Source: Paralvinella palmiformis
Taxonomy: Eukaryota > Annelida > Polychaeta > Terebellida > Alvinellidae
Assembly: GCA_025642065.1 (NCBI GenBank)
Contig: JAODUP010000416.1
Span: 23,501-87,500, forward strand
Reading direction: 5' to 3'
DNA length: 64,000 bases
The notes beneath the pieces were generated by a model that had not been told where the DNA came from, made no database searches, and worked only from the letters and a program-made list of their open reading frames with translations. Both the position numbers and the translations under genes were made by a program. Shown in pieces: positions 44,635-56,881 of this stretch (positions are counted from its first letter, which is position 1; each line of letters opens with the position of its first letter).

Positions 44635-45625
44635 CCAGCCGAGTAACACCGAAAATCAGGTGTCAGCTATAACAAACAAAAAACGACACATTTCTCCAGT
44701 CATATGTGTACTTGATGGTCTCAAATAACAAAGCTGATTGAATCGACCACACAGTCACCTATAAGTCAAGCCGCGCTTTTAGACCTCCGTTGGCTTCATT
44801 TAAAAAATAAATGGCTTCGTTTCTTAAGCCAAATAAATAGCACCTGTGTGCTATATGGAGCATGCTATAGCAAACGGCTAGCACTCCACGTTTAGTGACA
44901 CTAGTAGTGTTTTGTATTTTACGCCGGCGATGTCCAGATTGAACCTTTTGTAAGGGGGAGAGCGGGTGGCGGGGGGTGGTGGGTGGGTGGCTGTTTTCGG
45001 CGACTTTTTATTGCCGGTAGAGAGGGTTGTTGATGATGACGACGGCACATCTCGTTATCAATCATTAGTGAACGCGGCATATTAATGGCAAATGAACATT
45101 ACTGGGCCGGGTTTAGATATAAATAATGTGGCGCACTCTGTCGGTGAATACAAAGTAACCGACTTTAGTGTGGATGCTGCCGGATGTAAGCTGTCGGTTA
45201 CTACGGGCACTCACTTGTCTACCAACTTGATCAAACACTTCGATCGATATCGATCAATGTTATTGTCGGATCCGTCTTTGTGTGTGTGTGGGGGGGTAGA
45301 CGATAGAACGAACCGACAACGCAGACAGTTCATCAAAACGATCAGATATCGTACAATCAGCTAAACATTATAAACGTGAAATTTATCAACTGCTTTTGTC
45401 GTTAAAATTAAAGTTACCGACATTTAATTGAGTATTTACCAAATATGACGATACGGGTCAGGTACACATACTTTGGCGTATTCTGTATAATAATAATAAT
45501 TATTAACAAATATTATTGACGGATAATGATTGATCTGATTCGAACCTTTTATTTTACCTGTGGGATACAGACTAATAGAAAACAGTAACTATTTCGCATC
45601 AAAAATGCGAAACTGTCTTATTAAA
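44635..45625. other. Unique sequence, one weak coding candidate
   Basis: The region 44930-45365 is more GC- and CpG-rich. It holds a 90-codon plus-strand ORF (45092-45364) without a recognised domain. Its support is insufficient to call a gene. Confidence 0.4.
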
Positions 45626-45627
45626 AT

Positions 45628-45922
45628 AACGCTAGCTTCATTGACAAAAAGGGGCTAGTTTCTTTGAGAAATAGGGGCCAGTTTTTTTGACAAAAAAGGC
45701 TAGTTTCATTGACAAAAAAAGGGCTAGTTTCATCGACAAAAAGGCTAGTTTCATTGACCAAAAAGGGCTAGTTTCGTTGACAAAAAAGGGCCAGTTTCAT
45801 TGACAAAAAGGGCTAGTTTCATTGACAAAAAAGGCTAGTTTCATTGACAAAAAGGGCAAGTATCATTGACAAAAAAGGGGGCTAGTTTCATTGACAAAAA
45901 AGGACTAGTTTCATTGACACGG
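45628..45922. repeat. 22-23-bp minisatellite, about 12 copies
   Basis: Units read GGGCTAGTTTCATTGACAAA with variable A-run length (4-7), so unit length drifts. Early copies show CTTTGAGAAAT and TTTTTGAC variants. Confidence 0.95.
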
Positions 45923-45967
45923 ATACGTTGATTGACTGCTTCTTTGATTGAAAAGAAAAGAAAAACA

Positions 45968-46085
45968 CTGCTTGCTTGATTGACAAAACACTGCTAGCTT
46001 GATTGATAGAATACTGCTAGCTTGATTGATAGAATACTGCTAGCTTGATTGATAGAATACTAATAGCTTGATTGATAGAATATTG
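45968..46085. repeat. 23-bp minisatellite, about 5 copies
   Basis: Units contain TGCTAGCTTGATTGATAGAA plus TAC; one copy has TAATAGC. It shares the GCTAG...TTGAT/TTGAC skeleton and period with the neighbouring array, suggesting a common origin. Confidence 0.93.
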
Positions 46086-46205
46086 CCAAAGGCATTGTAT
46101 TGTATTTGTTTGAAGTCGTTGTTCTTAACAAAAAGAAAACTTGTTCGTTTGTAGTTTCTGATTATGGTAATGATGGTTATGATGATATTATGAAGATGAT
46201 GATAG

Positions 46206-46227
46206 TGATGATGATAATGATTTATCC

Positions 46228-46278
<51 letters not shown>

Positions 46279-46340
46279 AGCTGTGTATAATAAGGCATGT
46301 AGGTAGGTATGTGTTTATGTATGAGTGTGTGTGTGTGGGG
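46206..46340. repeat. GT-rich dispersed repeat, copy B
   Basis: Same order as 28548-28680: ATGATGATAATGATTTATCC, (GT)n, TTTAGCTGTGTATAATAAGG, GTAGGTAGGTATGTGTTTAT and (GT)n. A short inverted piece (CTTATTATACACAGCTAAAA) recurs at 46657-46676. Confidence 0.9.
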
Positions 46341-46721
46341 GGGGTGTTGTTTATGTCCTCGAGTATCCTCAGTACATATTTTACAGCTAAATCTCAAACA
46401 ATCGACTTAATAGTTATCTTGAGTATTTACAAACGATGATGTCGTGTGATAATTGGGTGTGAAGTGTGTTTATCATCAATCAAGTAGGAAGGTTGATTCG
46501 CATTCAGGTGATTTGTATTTTGATTTTGCTTGGCGGCTTAGGGACTGGTGTGACATTACACATGTCTCGGCAAGAAAAGTCGCCACTCTGGATTCAGTCC
46601 CCTGAAGAAACGTCCAGAGTTTGAATTCACGGTTCGAGATTCTCTGTGCCTGTGCCTTATTATACACAGCTAAAATACACACACACATCATGTATGATGG
46701 TGAAATTGCATGCACCATAGG

Positions 46722-46890
46722 TGATTATGATTGGCGTTTTACCGCCACTTTTGTGCACAAGGCAGGCTAAATGGGCCGAGCGACCTCCAAAGGTACTGAA
46801 ACAACCTTCAGATATGCACACGCCGAGATTCGAACACGGGTGGTAGTGAGCTGTGCTCCAACACGCTACCGCTAGACCACGGATGCGCCC
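46722..46890 (-). mobile_element. SINE family 1 copy with internal deletion
   Basis: Minus-strand copy. The segment between GACCTCCAAAGGTA and GAAACAACCTTCAGAT lacks the ATGAAGCGAAGTCAAAGAT part. Head intact (CGCTAGACCACGGATGCG). Confidence 0.9.
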
Positions 46891-46894
46891 GCAT

Positions 46895-47599
46895 GCATCA
46901 TAGGAACATAGAATTAAGTTCAAAATGTAAACACAATCTCTACATAAGGATCAAACCATCTCCGCCAATCGTGTGTTCATGTGGATTCCGGTATGGAGCA
47001 CCTGGATTCGTTAAATAATCACCTGCGGTTCTCCCTGATCCAGACAGCCGATACTCCCATCTTAATTTATACTTGTAAACAAATGCGGTGAGGCTGCGGT
47101 TAACCACAATAACTGCTCGTAACATACAGGTCAACCGCAATGGCCGGCCTGGATAGTGTTAAGAAAAGAATCTGGATCGCAGTTTTGTAAATAGCACCTG
47201 GATTGGCGATTATGGCACATGAGGTCAGGGTTTACACGTGAAGTGGCATCGTATCGTGTTGGCGTTGTTGGTGCACGCCGCCATTGGCTTTGAATAATGC
47301 GTTTTATGATCCGATATCCGAAAAGCGTACGATGTACTCCTCTTCTGGATCGGAGGCGCCATTCCCAACATGCCTCGCGTCAACCGTGATATATATATTG
47401 TAGTCGACTGCAATAGTTGGATATTTAGCGATATACTATCTTTTTGGTATTGACCTTTCACCATTAGCCGATATCCCGAATCTGATCCGGAATAAGCTCC
47501 TCCTGGATTCCTCCCGTCGATTAGATAACCGACGCGTCCATCATGAGGTCATCCTTAGAGTCAATGATTGGCGTTTATTATCATAAAACACAACATGAG

Positions 47600-47674
<75 letters not shown>

Positions 47675-48375
47675 GGGTTCACGCACGCGCACAAGGAGAG
47701 AGAGAGTAATTAACGACTGGTGATAGCTTAGTGAAGAAATGGTACACTGGAGATGGACAGGATCCTGATATGGATCCATCATCTGCTTGTTGATACAGAC
47801 GCATACGAGTACTCACTCCATTGATATAGACACATACGAGTACTCACTCTGTTAGATTATCGCTGACTATTTAGTTGGAATATACCGGGAGGGGGTACGT
47901 TAACACTGGGTTGTTTGTGTACAGGAGGAAGAGGGGAGTACAAACGGGGTGTACAAACGAGTGAGACCATCAGACCTAAGCATTATAAACTGTAATAAAT
48001 TATATAATAATAATAATAATCCCTGGGGGTTATGCCATTGTTCTGGAGACAATAGACCAGAACTTTCCGATGATTTAAATCAATTGATTGTATTAACCTG
48101 CTAATTATCGTTGGTGATGATGTCAATCACATGTTAGGTTTGTTACCTGGTGTTTAGAAACTGTGGGAACAAGGCCCATTACATCTCTTCTGAACAATCA
48201 AATAATGTAGCAAAATATGAAATGCAGAGTGAAATGAACAAAGAAAAAGGGGGGTCTTGCAACCATTTTGCGGTGCCGGTGATAGTGTGGTGCTCTGTAG
48301 AACCTTGGATCGTGGTGTCTAACGTCGGGGGTCTATTATTTTAGGAAACCCTTCATCCATCAGTAGGAACGTAAA
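46895..48375. other. Non-coding stretch
   Basis: Contains two (TA)n tracts at 47605-47640 and 47643-47671 split by one C. An AAT run lies at 48006-48020. No gene recognised. Confidence 0.5.
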
Positions 48376-48377
48376 TG

Positions 48378-48532
48378 TTGCCGTCTTACGGCCACCTTTG
48401 TGCGCATTGTAGGCCAAATGGGTTGAGCGACTTTCGGCGATAACGAGGCGAAAGATGAACATCTTTGTGATGTCATTGAACCGAGATGCCATCATCTGCG
48501 GCGAACCACGCAATCGGTTAGGTCGCGTCACC
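48378..48532 (-). mobile_element. SINE family 1, degraded copy
   Basis: Keeps CTTACGGCCACCTTTGTGCG, AGGCCAAATGGGTTGAGCGA and AGATGAACATCTTTGTGATG in order. The head is only faintly recognisable (AATCGGTTAGGTCGCG). Confidence 0.6.
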
Positions 48533-48599
48533 TATGCGTAGTAATAGTCTGTCCGATTAATTGCTTTACCTAAAAACCCCCCCCCCAGATCATATGTCT

Positions 48600-51500
48600 C
48601 AGCCAGAACCAAACAAAGCATCCATTTTTATATGACAACTAGAGTCTAGCAGCACTTATTGAAATCTATCGAGGGTCAGCGAAAAATTGAAAATACTTGC
48701 GAGGATGAATCAACCGGGATCTAATTTGGTTCCTCGGTTTATGATAATCTTCGTGCGTCGAATGAATCAGTTGACGGCGGAGTAAACTGACGAGGCCATA
48801 TTACGAGTTTCGATGGGTCTCCGTGTAGGCAGGGTTTTTTTCTCGTCTTGACCTTTCGTCTTCCATAAAAGCCATTTCTTGCCCATAGCAGTTCGGGGCA
48901 GGCACGGGGCATCAATCAATTCGGACGTCTAAAATGTAACGTCTAACGATGGTGCCGGTACTTAGACCAACGAAGGCTTCGGCTAACGTACTCGCTCGGC
49001 GAGCACGGAACGGCCGACTGTCGTTGGCGCGTTGCTGGTACTCCGGAATCGTGGTGCGTACAGTATTTTAGTAGCACGGCTCGTAGTACACAAACATTCT
49101 AAGCACAGTACACCCGGAAGAACGTCGGTTGGTATAGGACTCTCTTAACGCGGCGTCCCGGGTAGAGAAACGCTTCCAGCTCGACGCCGCTTTGAAAACA
49201 AACGTTACTCGGGCATCTGGAGTTGATACGACCTTTTATTGATAACACACTTCCTCTGTGGGTTTCTACAGTACAGCGCCAAAAAACAAACCGCACGGAA
49301 TTCGGCATAATTCATCTTTTAGCCGAAGATTGGCTCGTGTTGGCCTATTTATTGTTCGCCTTGTGGGAAATGGGTATTTCCAAAACCCGCACAGTCTTTA
49401 CGACAATCAAATAAAAATCGCCTAGAAAACTTTATTTATCGCGCATGAACATTTGGACAATTTAAGCTTCTGCCTCTAAAGAGCGCCCATATTGATGATA
49501 TGGTACATCTTTATTTATTTTTTACAGATTTCTATGACACGACAATGTCATAGACCGACATGAGGCGAGCACTGCCGAACTTTGCCGAACGATGTCGACA
49601 AATGAAGAAATTTGTCGAGGATTTACGAGCCTCGCCACGATAACGTATGGATGCCAACGGAGCGGAGCTTCGGACTGGAAGCGGGTACTGGCGGCAACAG
49701 TCTCCCCCCCCCCCCCGAGTGGAACAAACAACAACTCAACACCAGCTAGCCACTTTAAGTGGCTTAGTTTCGAACGGCGAACCGGTGCCTAGCAACTGGA
49801 ATAATCAAATCCCGACGAGTCGACCCGAAACTAAGCGTTCGTGTTCGAGGAGAAAGTTTCTCCCTTGAACGTTTAAGGGTCTGGTCTGCCCACTTGTGGT
49901 TATTATTATTATTATTATCATTATAAATAATATTATTATTGCAAGTGATTTCGTGGCGTTTCGTTGAAGGTAAAAGGATTGGATTTAGCGTACTGGATCG
50001 TCGTGTTTAGTAGTACCAGTTCTGGACAGAAGTGGAACAGCTCTCTCTCTCTCTCTCTCTGGAAACAAAACTCCCAAGAAAAGTGTCGGGGGCTTCTAGA
50101 ATTCTGGTTCCAAGGCTAGAAACTCCACCCGAAAGGGACGATCACGATACGGTCTGGTGAGCGGCGGTCTGGAACTTCTGGATACCCATTTCGTTTTTCA
50201 TCGAGCGTACTCCAGAAGATGGCCGAAGTGGACATCGTTAAATAGCCGATGGACGATTGGGAGATGACGGTGGACGATCGCCGCAAGATGGCGCCACTGA
50301 CATTAACGCTGCATCCCTTTCTGGAACCCAGTTGTTGGTCGTCAGTCCTGCTACTGCTGTTGGTGCTGCCCGTGTACGCGTGATATCCAGATGCCGGTTC
50401 TCGGTGACAGGATCGTCGAGTGTTGCTGTGGCGGTCGTACACGTGTCTACCACATCGCCGATATCGGTTCTCCTTATAACTGTTCATCGACGAACTCCAC
50501 GCTCCAGCGAACTGGCCAACTTCCAAGCGCTCGTCACGGTCATGGCGTCCCTAGCAACAGCAGAGATGGGTCCTGGCAGCGGGTTCGCTTTTCGGACGAG
50601 GAAGATGTCAGCCGAGAATCGGAAGAGAGTCGACTCGACGGTGCTGACGCCCCTCCGGAACTGCCGGAGAAGACCAAGAAACGGAAGTCGGGCAACACCG
50701 TACTTCCTGTTCGGCCATATTGGCCTCGTGACGCTAAGCGATCGGTTGGCGGTGATGGCAAAGAAGCGCACTCTGGTGGTGGAGAGAGCAGCGATGTTAC
50801 GGTGACAACTGACGGGAGTTTGCGAACCGGTGCTGCCACCTGTGGGACCAGCATTACGACAGATGACGTCATTGGCACATCAGAGCCGCGAGTTGGAGGA
50901 TTACCGGACGCTAAGTCCAGCCAACGGCACGTGCATGAACCGACACCCAATGGGACACCATCAGTAAGCTACAGTGACTCCACCTATAGGTCGAACGAGC
51001 ATCTTAGTGTCGGTGGTGCCATCTACACACCAAATAGCACTCTCTCCAGGGAACAGCATTATCAGCATCCAGGGGTCACCAATGTCGTTATTGATGCGTA
51101 TGACAACAGTGCGACGCGAATGCCTACAGAACAACAACAACAACAACAACAACAAAATCATCAAGAAAAAGAACAACAACAACAACAATATTATTTAGAC
51201 TCCTCCAAAAACTTGAGGATTCAACACCATGCTGAGGATATGCGGATGGAATCTTCAGCTCCGCTTCCACAGTTGCCTACCCCAGCGTACGCCGGTAGTG
51301 ACGCCATCATCATCACAACGGACGGTTCTCTACGTCGACCGTACGCCGGATATACGCCACCTGGTGGCCGTGACGTCATGGCAAGGTTTCACAGGATTTC
51401 GCAGTACGACAACAGCCCACCAGATGTCTCACCGAGATCGGACAGCACGATGTATTCTAGTCGCCAAAGTTCGGAGAGATACTTCCTTTCTGACGTCGGC

Positions 51501-52400
51501 ACACCGCAAATGATGACGTCGCACTCGGAGGGCAGCCCCGCGCACAGTCCGGCGAGCTTACTGACAGACACCGGTGGCTCCGCCTATCGGCGGGATAACG
51601 CAACACGGGATAGATCGGATGGATGCCGCCTGGTGGCGTCGCACGACGACGCGTACTCGTCGAGTTATACGTGGCAGGATATCGTCGATTATTACGACGA
51701 AGTTGTTATTGCCGCCGAGCAGCGCATGACCAGCGATCGTGGCTCCCCCACTCGACCTACGCCGACCCCGGATTCGGAAGTCTACATCGTCGGTCGGGTA
51801 TACTTCGATGGCGAGGTAAGTACCACGTGATTGTGGCATGATCACGTCACAAGTCACGTGCTTTTACTCAACTATTTGTTTGTCTGTGTGTAAATTGGAC
51901 CTTCTTATTTCAGTACATAATTAATAACGACAGTTTTTGGTACTGTGACCTATTTTCGGTGAGCGATACATTCAGCATCTTCAATGTTTACTTCTTACGT
52001 AAACATGGGCCGTGCTTAGTCCAGGACCGTTTCCGGCAATTATGTGGGTCATTCGGTACACTTCCGCTCAGCGTTAACGGCGAAAAGAAGAGCCGCCGTT
52101 TAATATTTATTTCAGCGGAACTGTTTACCTTCTTGGTGGTCTCCATGGAAACATGTCACGTTCGGAAACAGAGCGGTGCGATTGGCTGGTTAAGATCGAG
52201 TATTGTCACGTGGTCGAGCTAGGGCTTTGCACCGGAGCGGTTCCGGCCAAAACGGTTTGGTGTTATTGTGTACAATGTGGTCCGTGTTTAAATCGTTGAA
52301 AGCTGTGTGCGGTTCATAAACGTTTAAGACATCACCAATTCAATCGAGAACATCCATCATGAGTGTGCAAACATTTTGAGTATTACAAAGAAATAATTAT
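48600..52400. promoter_or_regulatory. CpG-rich domain around a candidate first coding exon
   Basis: CG dinucleotides become visibly more frequent than in the flanks, with GCGC, CGGCG and CGTCG words, especially at 48780-49200, 49550-49860 and 50100-51840. In a CpG-poor AT-rich setting this suggests an unmethylated or gene-body region. No TATA box was singled out. A CT tract lies at 50041-50060. Confidence 0.45.
50391..51815 (+). CDS. Large exon of an intrinsically disordered protein, unknown function
   Basis: An open frame of exactly 475 codons runs from ATG to the consensus donor GAG|GTAAGT at 51816. The first in-frame stop upstream is at 50304 and no other ATG intervenes. The ATG context is weak, so an upstream acceptor cannot be excluded. 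The protein is low-complexity and Ser/Thr/Pro/Asp-rich. It has a basic patch (PEKTKKRKSG), two related TTDGSLR motifs, a polyQ segment encoded by CAA repeats (51131-51188), RYFLSDVGTP, and a more ordered end (TWQDIVDYYDEVVIAAEQRM, then VYIVGRVYFDGE). No signal peptide or membrane helix. It may be the N-terminal cytoplasmic or regulatory region of a multi-exon gene continuing past the window's recognisable exons. Five overlapping ORFs on other frames are shadows. Confidence 0.6.
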
Positions 52401-53035
52401 GCGCATGCGTATATGAGGTTGGCATTTTAACAACGTTTGTGCCATTTCAGTTCAAATGTAAATGTAAATACTCTCTCATTGTGGTGGGAGGAGATGCGTA
52501 ATACACATACATCAGCATCCGGATTCTAGTCGCGCGCAGTGGGATCTTTTCCATGTAGAATGTTGCTGCGTGGAAATTGTCCTATTTATTCAGATTTCCT
52601 TGTTCTGGATACAGCATTTATGGGGGCGGGGCGGGGAGACTGAGAGGCCTCGCGGAAAGGGAACAAGGAACATCGTGTATATGAATAGATGGGTGTTAAT
52701 AAAAGTGGGCTAGTTATGTATTTAGGATAAATACCTCACTATTTCTGTCTTTTGCCCAACATCACAACAACACAATACCTACATTATGTGGAGATGGTTT
52801 CACTGGGAAGCCTCAGTCCAGACTTTGTTTGATAAACATTTCTCGGGATATTCGGAGAGATCCCGGTGGATCTGTCCTGCTTCAGGAGCCGACACACGGC
52901 CGTGACGTCATAGCTAGACTAGACCATTACGGCGCTAATTTGTTTTGATGGTAAGGGTCCAGTTTACGGTGGCCGAGTGGGAACTGCATGGTTTTTTGGT
53001 TCGAATCTTACCTACGGTCCGGTCCGTTTAGCTGA
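51816..53035. other. Intron-like sequence downstream of the large exon
   Basis: No next exon was identified. A tRNA-like fragment (GGTGGCCGAGTGGGAACTGC, GGTTCGAATCTTAC) lies at about 52968-53010, probably a SINE head. Confidence 0.45.
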
Positions 53036-53039
53036 TTTG

Positions 53040-53290
53040 GCACCCGGTTGAACGGTGATGGATTATTGTGGGTTTTGTGGAACGGTGATGGATTACTGTG
53101 GTTTTGTGTCGAAGGGTGATGGATTAGCGTGGATTGCGGCAAACAGCGATTAATTATTTTTGATTGTGTCAAACGGCGGTGGATTACTTTGTACTGTATC
53201 GAACAGTGATGGATTACTGTTGATTGTGTCGAACGTTGATGGATTACTGTGGATTGTGTCGAACACTGGTGGATTAATGGTAATTGTACG
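53040..53290. repeat. ~32-bp degenerate tandem repeat, about 8 copies
   Basis: Units contain GAACGGTGATGGATTACTGT and GGATTGTGTC with many substitutions and small indels. Confidence 0.85.
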
Positions 53291-53494
53291 TTTATAATTG
53301 ACAGCTACGACCCAGTAGACACTCCAATGAGGCCATTAAGTTGCTGGACTCTAACAGAACCAATCCTGGGGGGAAACTGTGGGTTCGGACAGAATAAAGG
53401 CAAAAGGCCCTACCCACAAGTGATCTGATCCATAAGTAAATATCAGTGAGACTGCTGCAATCTTAACGTTGTTCTCTTTTTCGGTGCTAAAAGC

Positions 53495-53786
53495 CGACCC
53501 AGCAATGTACACAGATAAATATTTCCGAACATCAGCTTCCAGACTGTGGAACATGTTGACTAATCATATTAAACATCCAGCAAGTAAACACATATTTTGT
53601 CAGATTCTTAAAACACACCTATTTAACTCAGTCTAGTTAAATATCTATTAAACCTTGGTAGTTATGTATAAAATGTGTTTGCGATATGTGAGCCAGAACA
53701 TTTTTTTAAATTCTAGTTTCGTGTAGAGCAACTCAGGTTGATGAAGGCCATATTGAAAACAATACTATTATTATTATTATTATTAT
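53495..53786 (+). mobile_element. CR1/L2-group LINE, 3' end only
   Basis: Reads YTDKYFRTSASRLWNMLTNH, then IKHPASKHIFCQILKTHLFN near 53510-53640, the conserved C-terminus of L2-like reverse transcriptases. It is followed by a short 3' region ending in an (ATT)n tail at 53765-53786. Severely 5'-truncated, as is usual for LINE insertions. Confidence 0.75.
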
Positions 53787-53789
53787 TGC

Positions 53790-54310
53790 ATATAGAATAG
53801 AGCTGCATTTGGAATATAAATCAGTAAATATTAAAAAAAAGGTAAAACAGGCACAGCGCTTGCAGTAAATGAAGCATGACAATTAAGCGATTGAACAAGT
53901 GATTCGTTTCAACAATCCATTACTCAGCGGATCCCGAATCGTTACGGTTTCCGCTCTTTAGCCTATAAACGCGTTGGTTTGGCTCGAGGCCAGACGATGC
54001 TGCCACCTGGTGGCCTATGTAAATATTATCTCTCCAGCTGCGATTCGTGTAAATATAAACTGACACGTGAAATGTCGCCGTCATCGCGTTGGACTCTAAC
54101 ACGGCGCCCTTGTTGTGCCGTTATTGGTTTTGATTGGCTGACGATAGACCTATCATCGACTTGGTATTGGCTAAATCAAGTCAACGATCTCAACTTCGGT
54201 TTATCTTCTAAAGCATGAACTACGCGATTAGATTTTTTTAGGATGGCTGTGCCCAATTGGCAATTTCTACTTCATACATAGTAACATCGATATATGTAAA
54301 TGTTGCGATT
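53790..54310. other. Unique sequence
   Basis: Nothing recognised besides a 79-codon ORF (53979-54218) without features. Confidence 0.4.
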
Positions 54311-54312
54311 TT

Positions 54313-54457
54313 AAGGCCACGTGGTCTAGCGGTAGCGTGTTGGACTACAGATCACTCCCGTCCGTGTTCGAATCTGGGCGTGCGCATATCTGAAGGTTGT
54401 TTCATCTTTGACTTCGCTTCATTACATTTGGTCGTAAAACATCAATCACCATCGTCA
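54313..54457 (+). mobile_element. SINE family 1 copy with internal deletion
   Basis: Head good (ACGTGGTCTAGCGGTAGCGT; GTTCGAATCTGGGCGTGCGC). The GAGGTCGCTCGGCCCATTTA segment is missing: ATTACATTTG joins directly to GTCGTAAAACATCAATCACC. Confidence 0.9.
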
Positions 54458-54459
54458 TT

Positions 54460-55292
54460 TCAATTTTTTGACATAGATCAGACGGAGAAACAGATAAATG
54501 TTTGTAAGCCGAACATTACGTTAAGTGGGGAGAATGACGGCGTGGACACCAAGTTTATATTAATTAACATTGGCGGTTGAGCTCGTAAGCATTTATCCGA
54601 AGACGTCGAGTTCGAGAACACACACACACACACACATATGAAATATATCGGAGCGGGGGGGTTGCTTGACTTTCTTTGATATATTTTTTATATCGATGTA
54701 TTATCACATGGGCATTGAAATGACTAATTGGTTGATTGATTGATTGGTTGATTGATTGATTGATTGATTGATTAAGCTCTTAGAAAATATCCTAGTCGTT
54801 CATGAAACATCAGTAATGAAAACTGTGTATTAATAATAATAATAACGTTTATTATGATCGATAAAAATAATCTACTTTTCAAAACCTAAAACTATTTAGC
54901 TCGTTTGTTAAAAAACGCCATCTTTGAATTTGAGGCTTCAGGTTCAGAAGAAAAAACAAACAATAAAAGGCTGATTGATGTAAGAGTCTAAATTCTTTAA
55001 CTGGGCTCCATTTTAGAGACTGTTGTGTGTGTGTGTGTGTGTGTGATGGTTTACACTAGAGAGTGTGAGGGACTAAGGCCAGGACAGTTCTGACCCCATG
55101 TAAACATAAATCACATTAGACTGTTCACGTCTAGTTTAGCTCTGGGTAGACCATTAACTGGAAAGGGCTCTACCACATATCTATCATACTACTACTACTA
55201 CAACTACTACTACTACTACTACTACAGGCAACACCATTACCACCATCCCATGTTATCCCCGGCTGATCCTAATTGTGTAGATCTCTCTAACC

Positions 55293-55356
<64 letters not shown>

Positions 55357-55470
55357 AACATACACACGCACCTCAGCTAGTTTCCCCCTTTGTATATATT
55401 GATATAACCTCCACCTAACATTATATCAATTTTACCCCTGATTCTAATACCATACCTCACACTACCACCC

Positions 55471-55504
<34 letters not shown>

Positions 55505-55610
55505 GAGGGGGGATCATACATAGTAAAGCCATGGATAAACAAATTATTGCCAGTAATATGTAGTGATTTACAGAAATGTTCCAATAGAATAAAATAACAA
55601 AAGTAATAAA
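54460..55610. other. Non-coding stretch with simple repeats
   Basis: Contains (GATT)n at 54723-54773, GT at 55026-55045, CTA triplets at 55188-55225, TA-GT at 55296-55353, and CA at 55474-55503. Confidence 0.5.
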
Positions 55611-55615
55611 CATGT

Positions 55616-56672
55616 GATACCACAATGACTAGATACCACACTGACTAGATACCACACTGACTAGATACCACACTGAGTAGATACCACACTGAGTAGATAC
55701 CACACTGAGTAGATACCACAATGACTAGATACCACAATGACTAGATACCACACTGACTAGATACCACAATGACTAGATACCACACTGAGTAGATACCACA
55801 ATGACTAGATACCACATGACTAGATACACAATGACTAGATACTACAATGACTAGATACCACAATGAGTAGATACCACAGTGACTAGATATCACACTGACT
55901 AGATACCACAATGACTAGATACCACACTGAGTAGATACCACAATCACTAGATACCACAATGACTAGATACTACAATGACTAGATACTACAATGACTAGAT
56001 ACCACAATGAGTGGATACCACAATGACTAGATACCACACTGACTAGATACCACAATGACTAGATACCACAATGATTGGATATCACAATGACTAAATACCA
56101 CAATGACTAGACACCACAATGACTAGATACCACAATGACTAGATCCACAATGAGAAGATATCACACTGACTAGATACCACAATGACTAGATACCACAATG
56201 ACTAGATACCACACTGAGTAGATACCACAATGACTAGATATCACACTGACTAGATACCACAATGACTAGATACCACAATGAGTGGATATCACAATGACTA
56301 AATATCACAATGACTAGATACCACAATGACTAGATACCACAATGACTAGATCCACAATGAGAAGATATCACACTGACTAGATACCACAATGACTAGATAC
56401 CACAATGAGTGGATACCACAATGACTAAATAGCACAATGACTAGATACCACAATGACTAGATACCACACTGACTAGATACCACAATGACTAGATACCACA
56501 ATGAGTGGATACCACAATGACTAGATACCACAATGACTAGATACCACAATGACTAGATCCACAATGACTAGATCCACAACGACTAGATACCATAATGACT
56601 AGATACCACAATGACTATAGATACCATAATGACTAGATATCACAATGACTAGACACCACAATGAATAGATAG
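55616..56672. repeat. 16-bp minisatellite, about 65 copies
   Basis: The unit is GACTAGATACCACAAT, with frequent ACACTGAG, GAGTGGAT and ATCACAAT variants and a few one- or two-base deletions (GATCCACAAT). Blocks of several variant units recur, for example the GATCCACAATGAGAAGAT group near 56143 and 56348. Confidence 0.97.
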
Positions 56673-56880
56673 ATACCTTTTCATTCTGATACACAAAATA
56701 CGATACAATGATCATGAGAAAAGAAGATAAACTGTTTGATGTTAGATAAAACTTGATGAATAACAGCAACTACCTGACCCGGTATAAATAAAATATTTCA
56801 ATCAAATTATACAATAACAATGTGACACAAGAACAACATAACACTCTAATCCAATAACAGTCTCATACAACAAACTGTCG
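56673..56880. other. Short unique spacer
   Basis: Separates the 16-bp and 49-bp arrays; A-rich, nothing recognised. Confidence 0.4.
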
Positions 56881-56881
56881 G

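Noticed and set aside
45092..45364. 90-codon ORF in a GC-richer patch
   Set aside because: No domain, no splice or polyadenylation support; its end overlaps a GT/G-rich run.
50238..51857. Seven further ORFs overlapping the large exon on both strands
   Set aside because: High GC lowers stop frequency; only the 50391 frame ends at a consensus splice donor.
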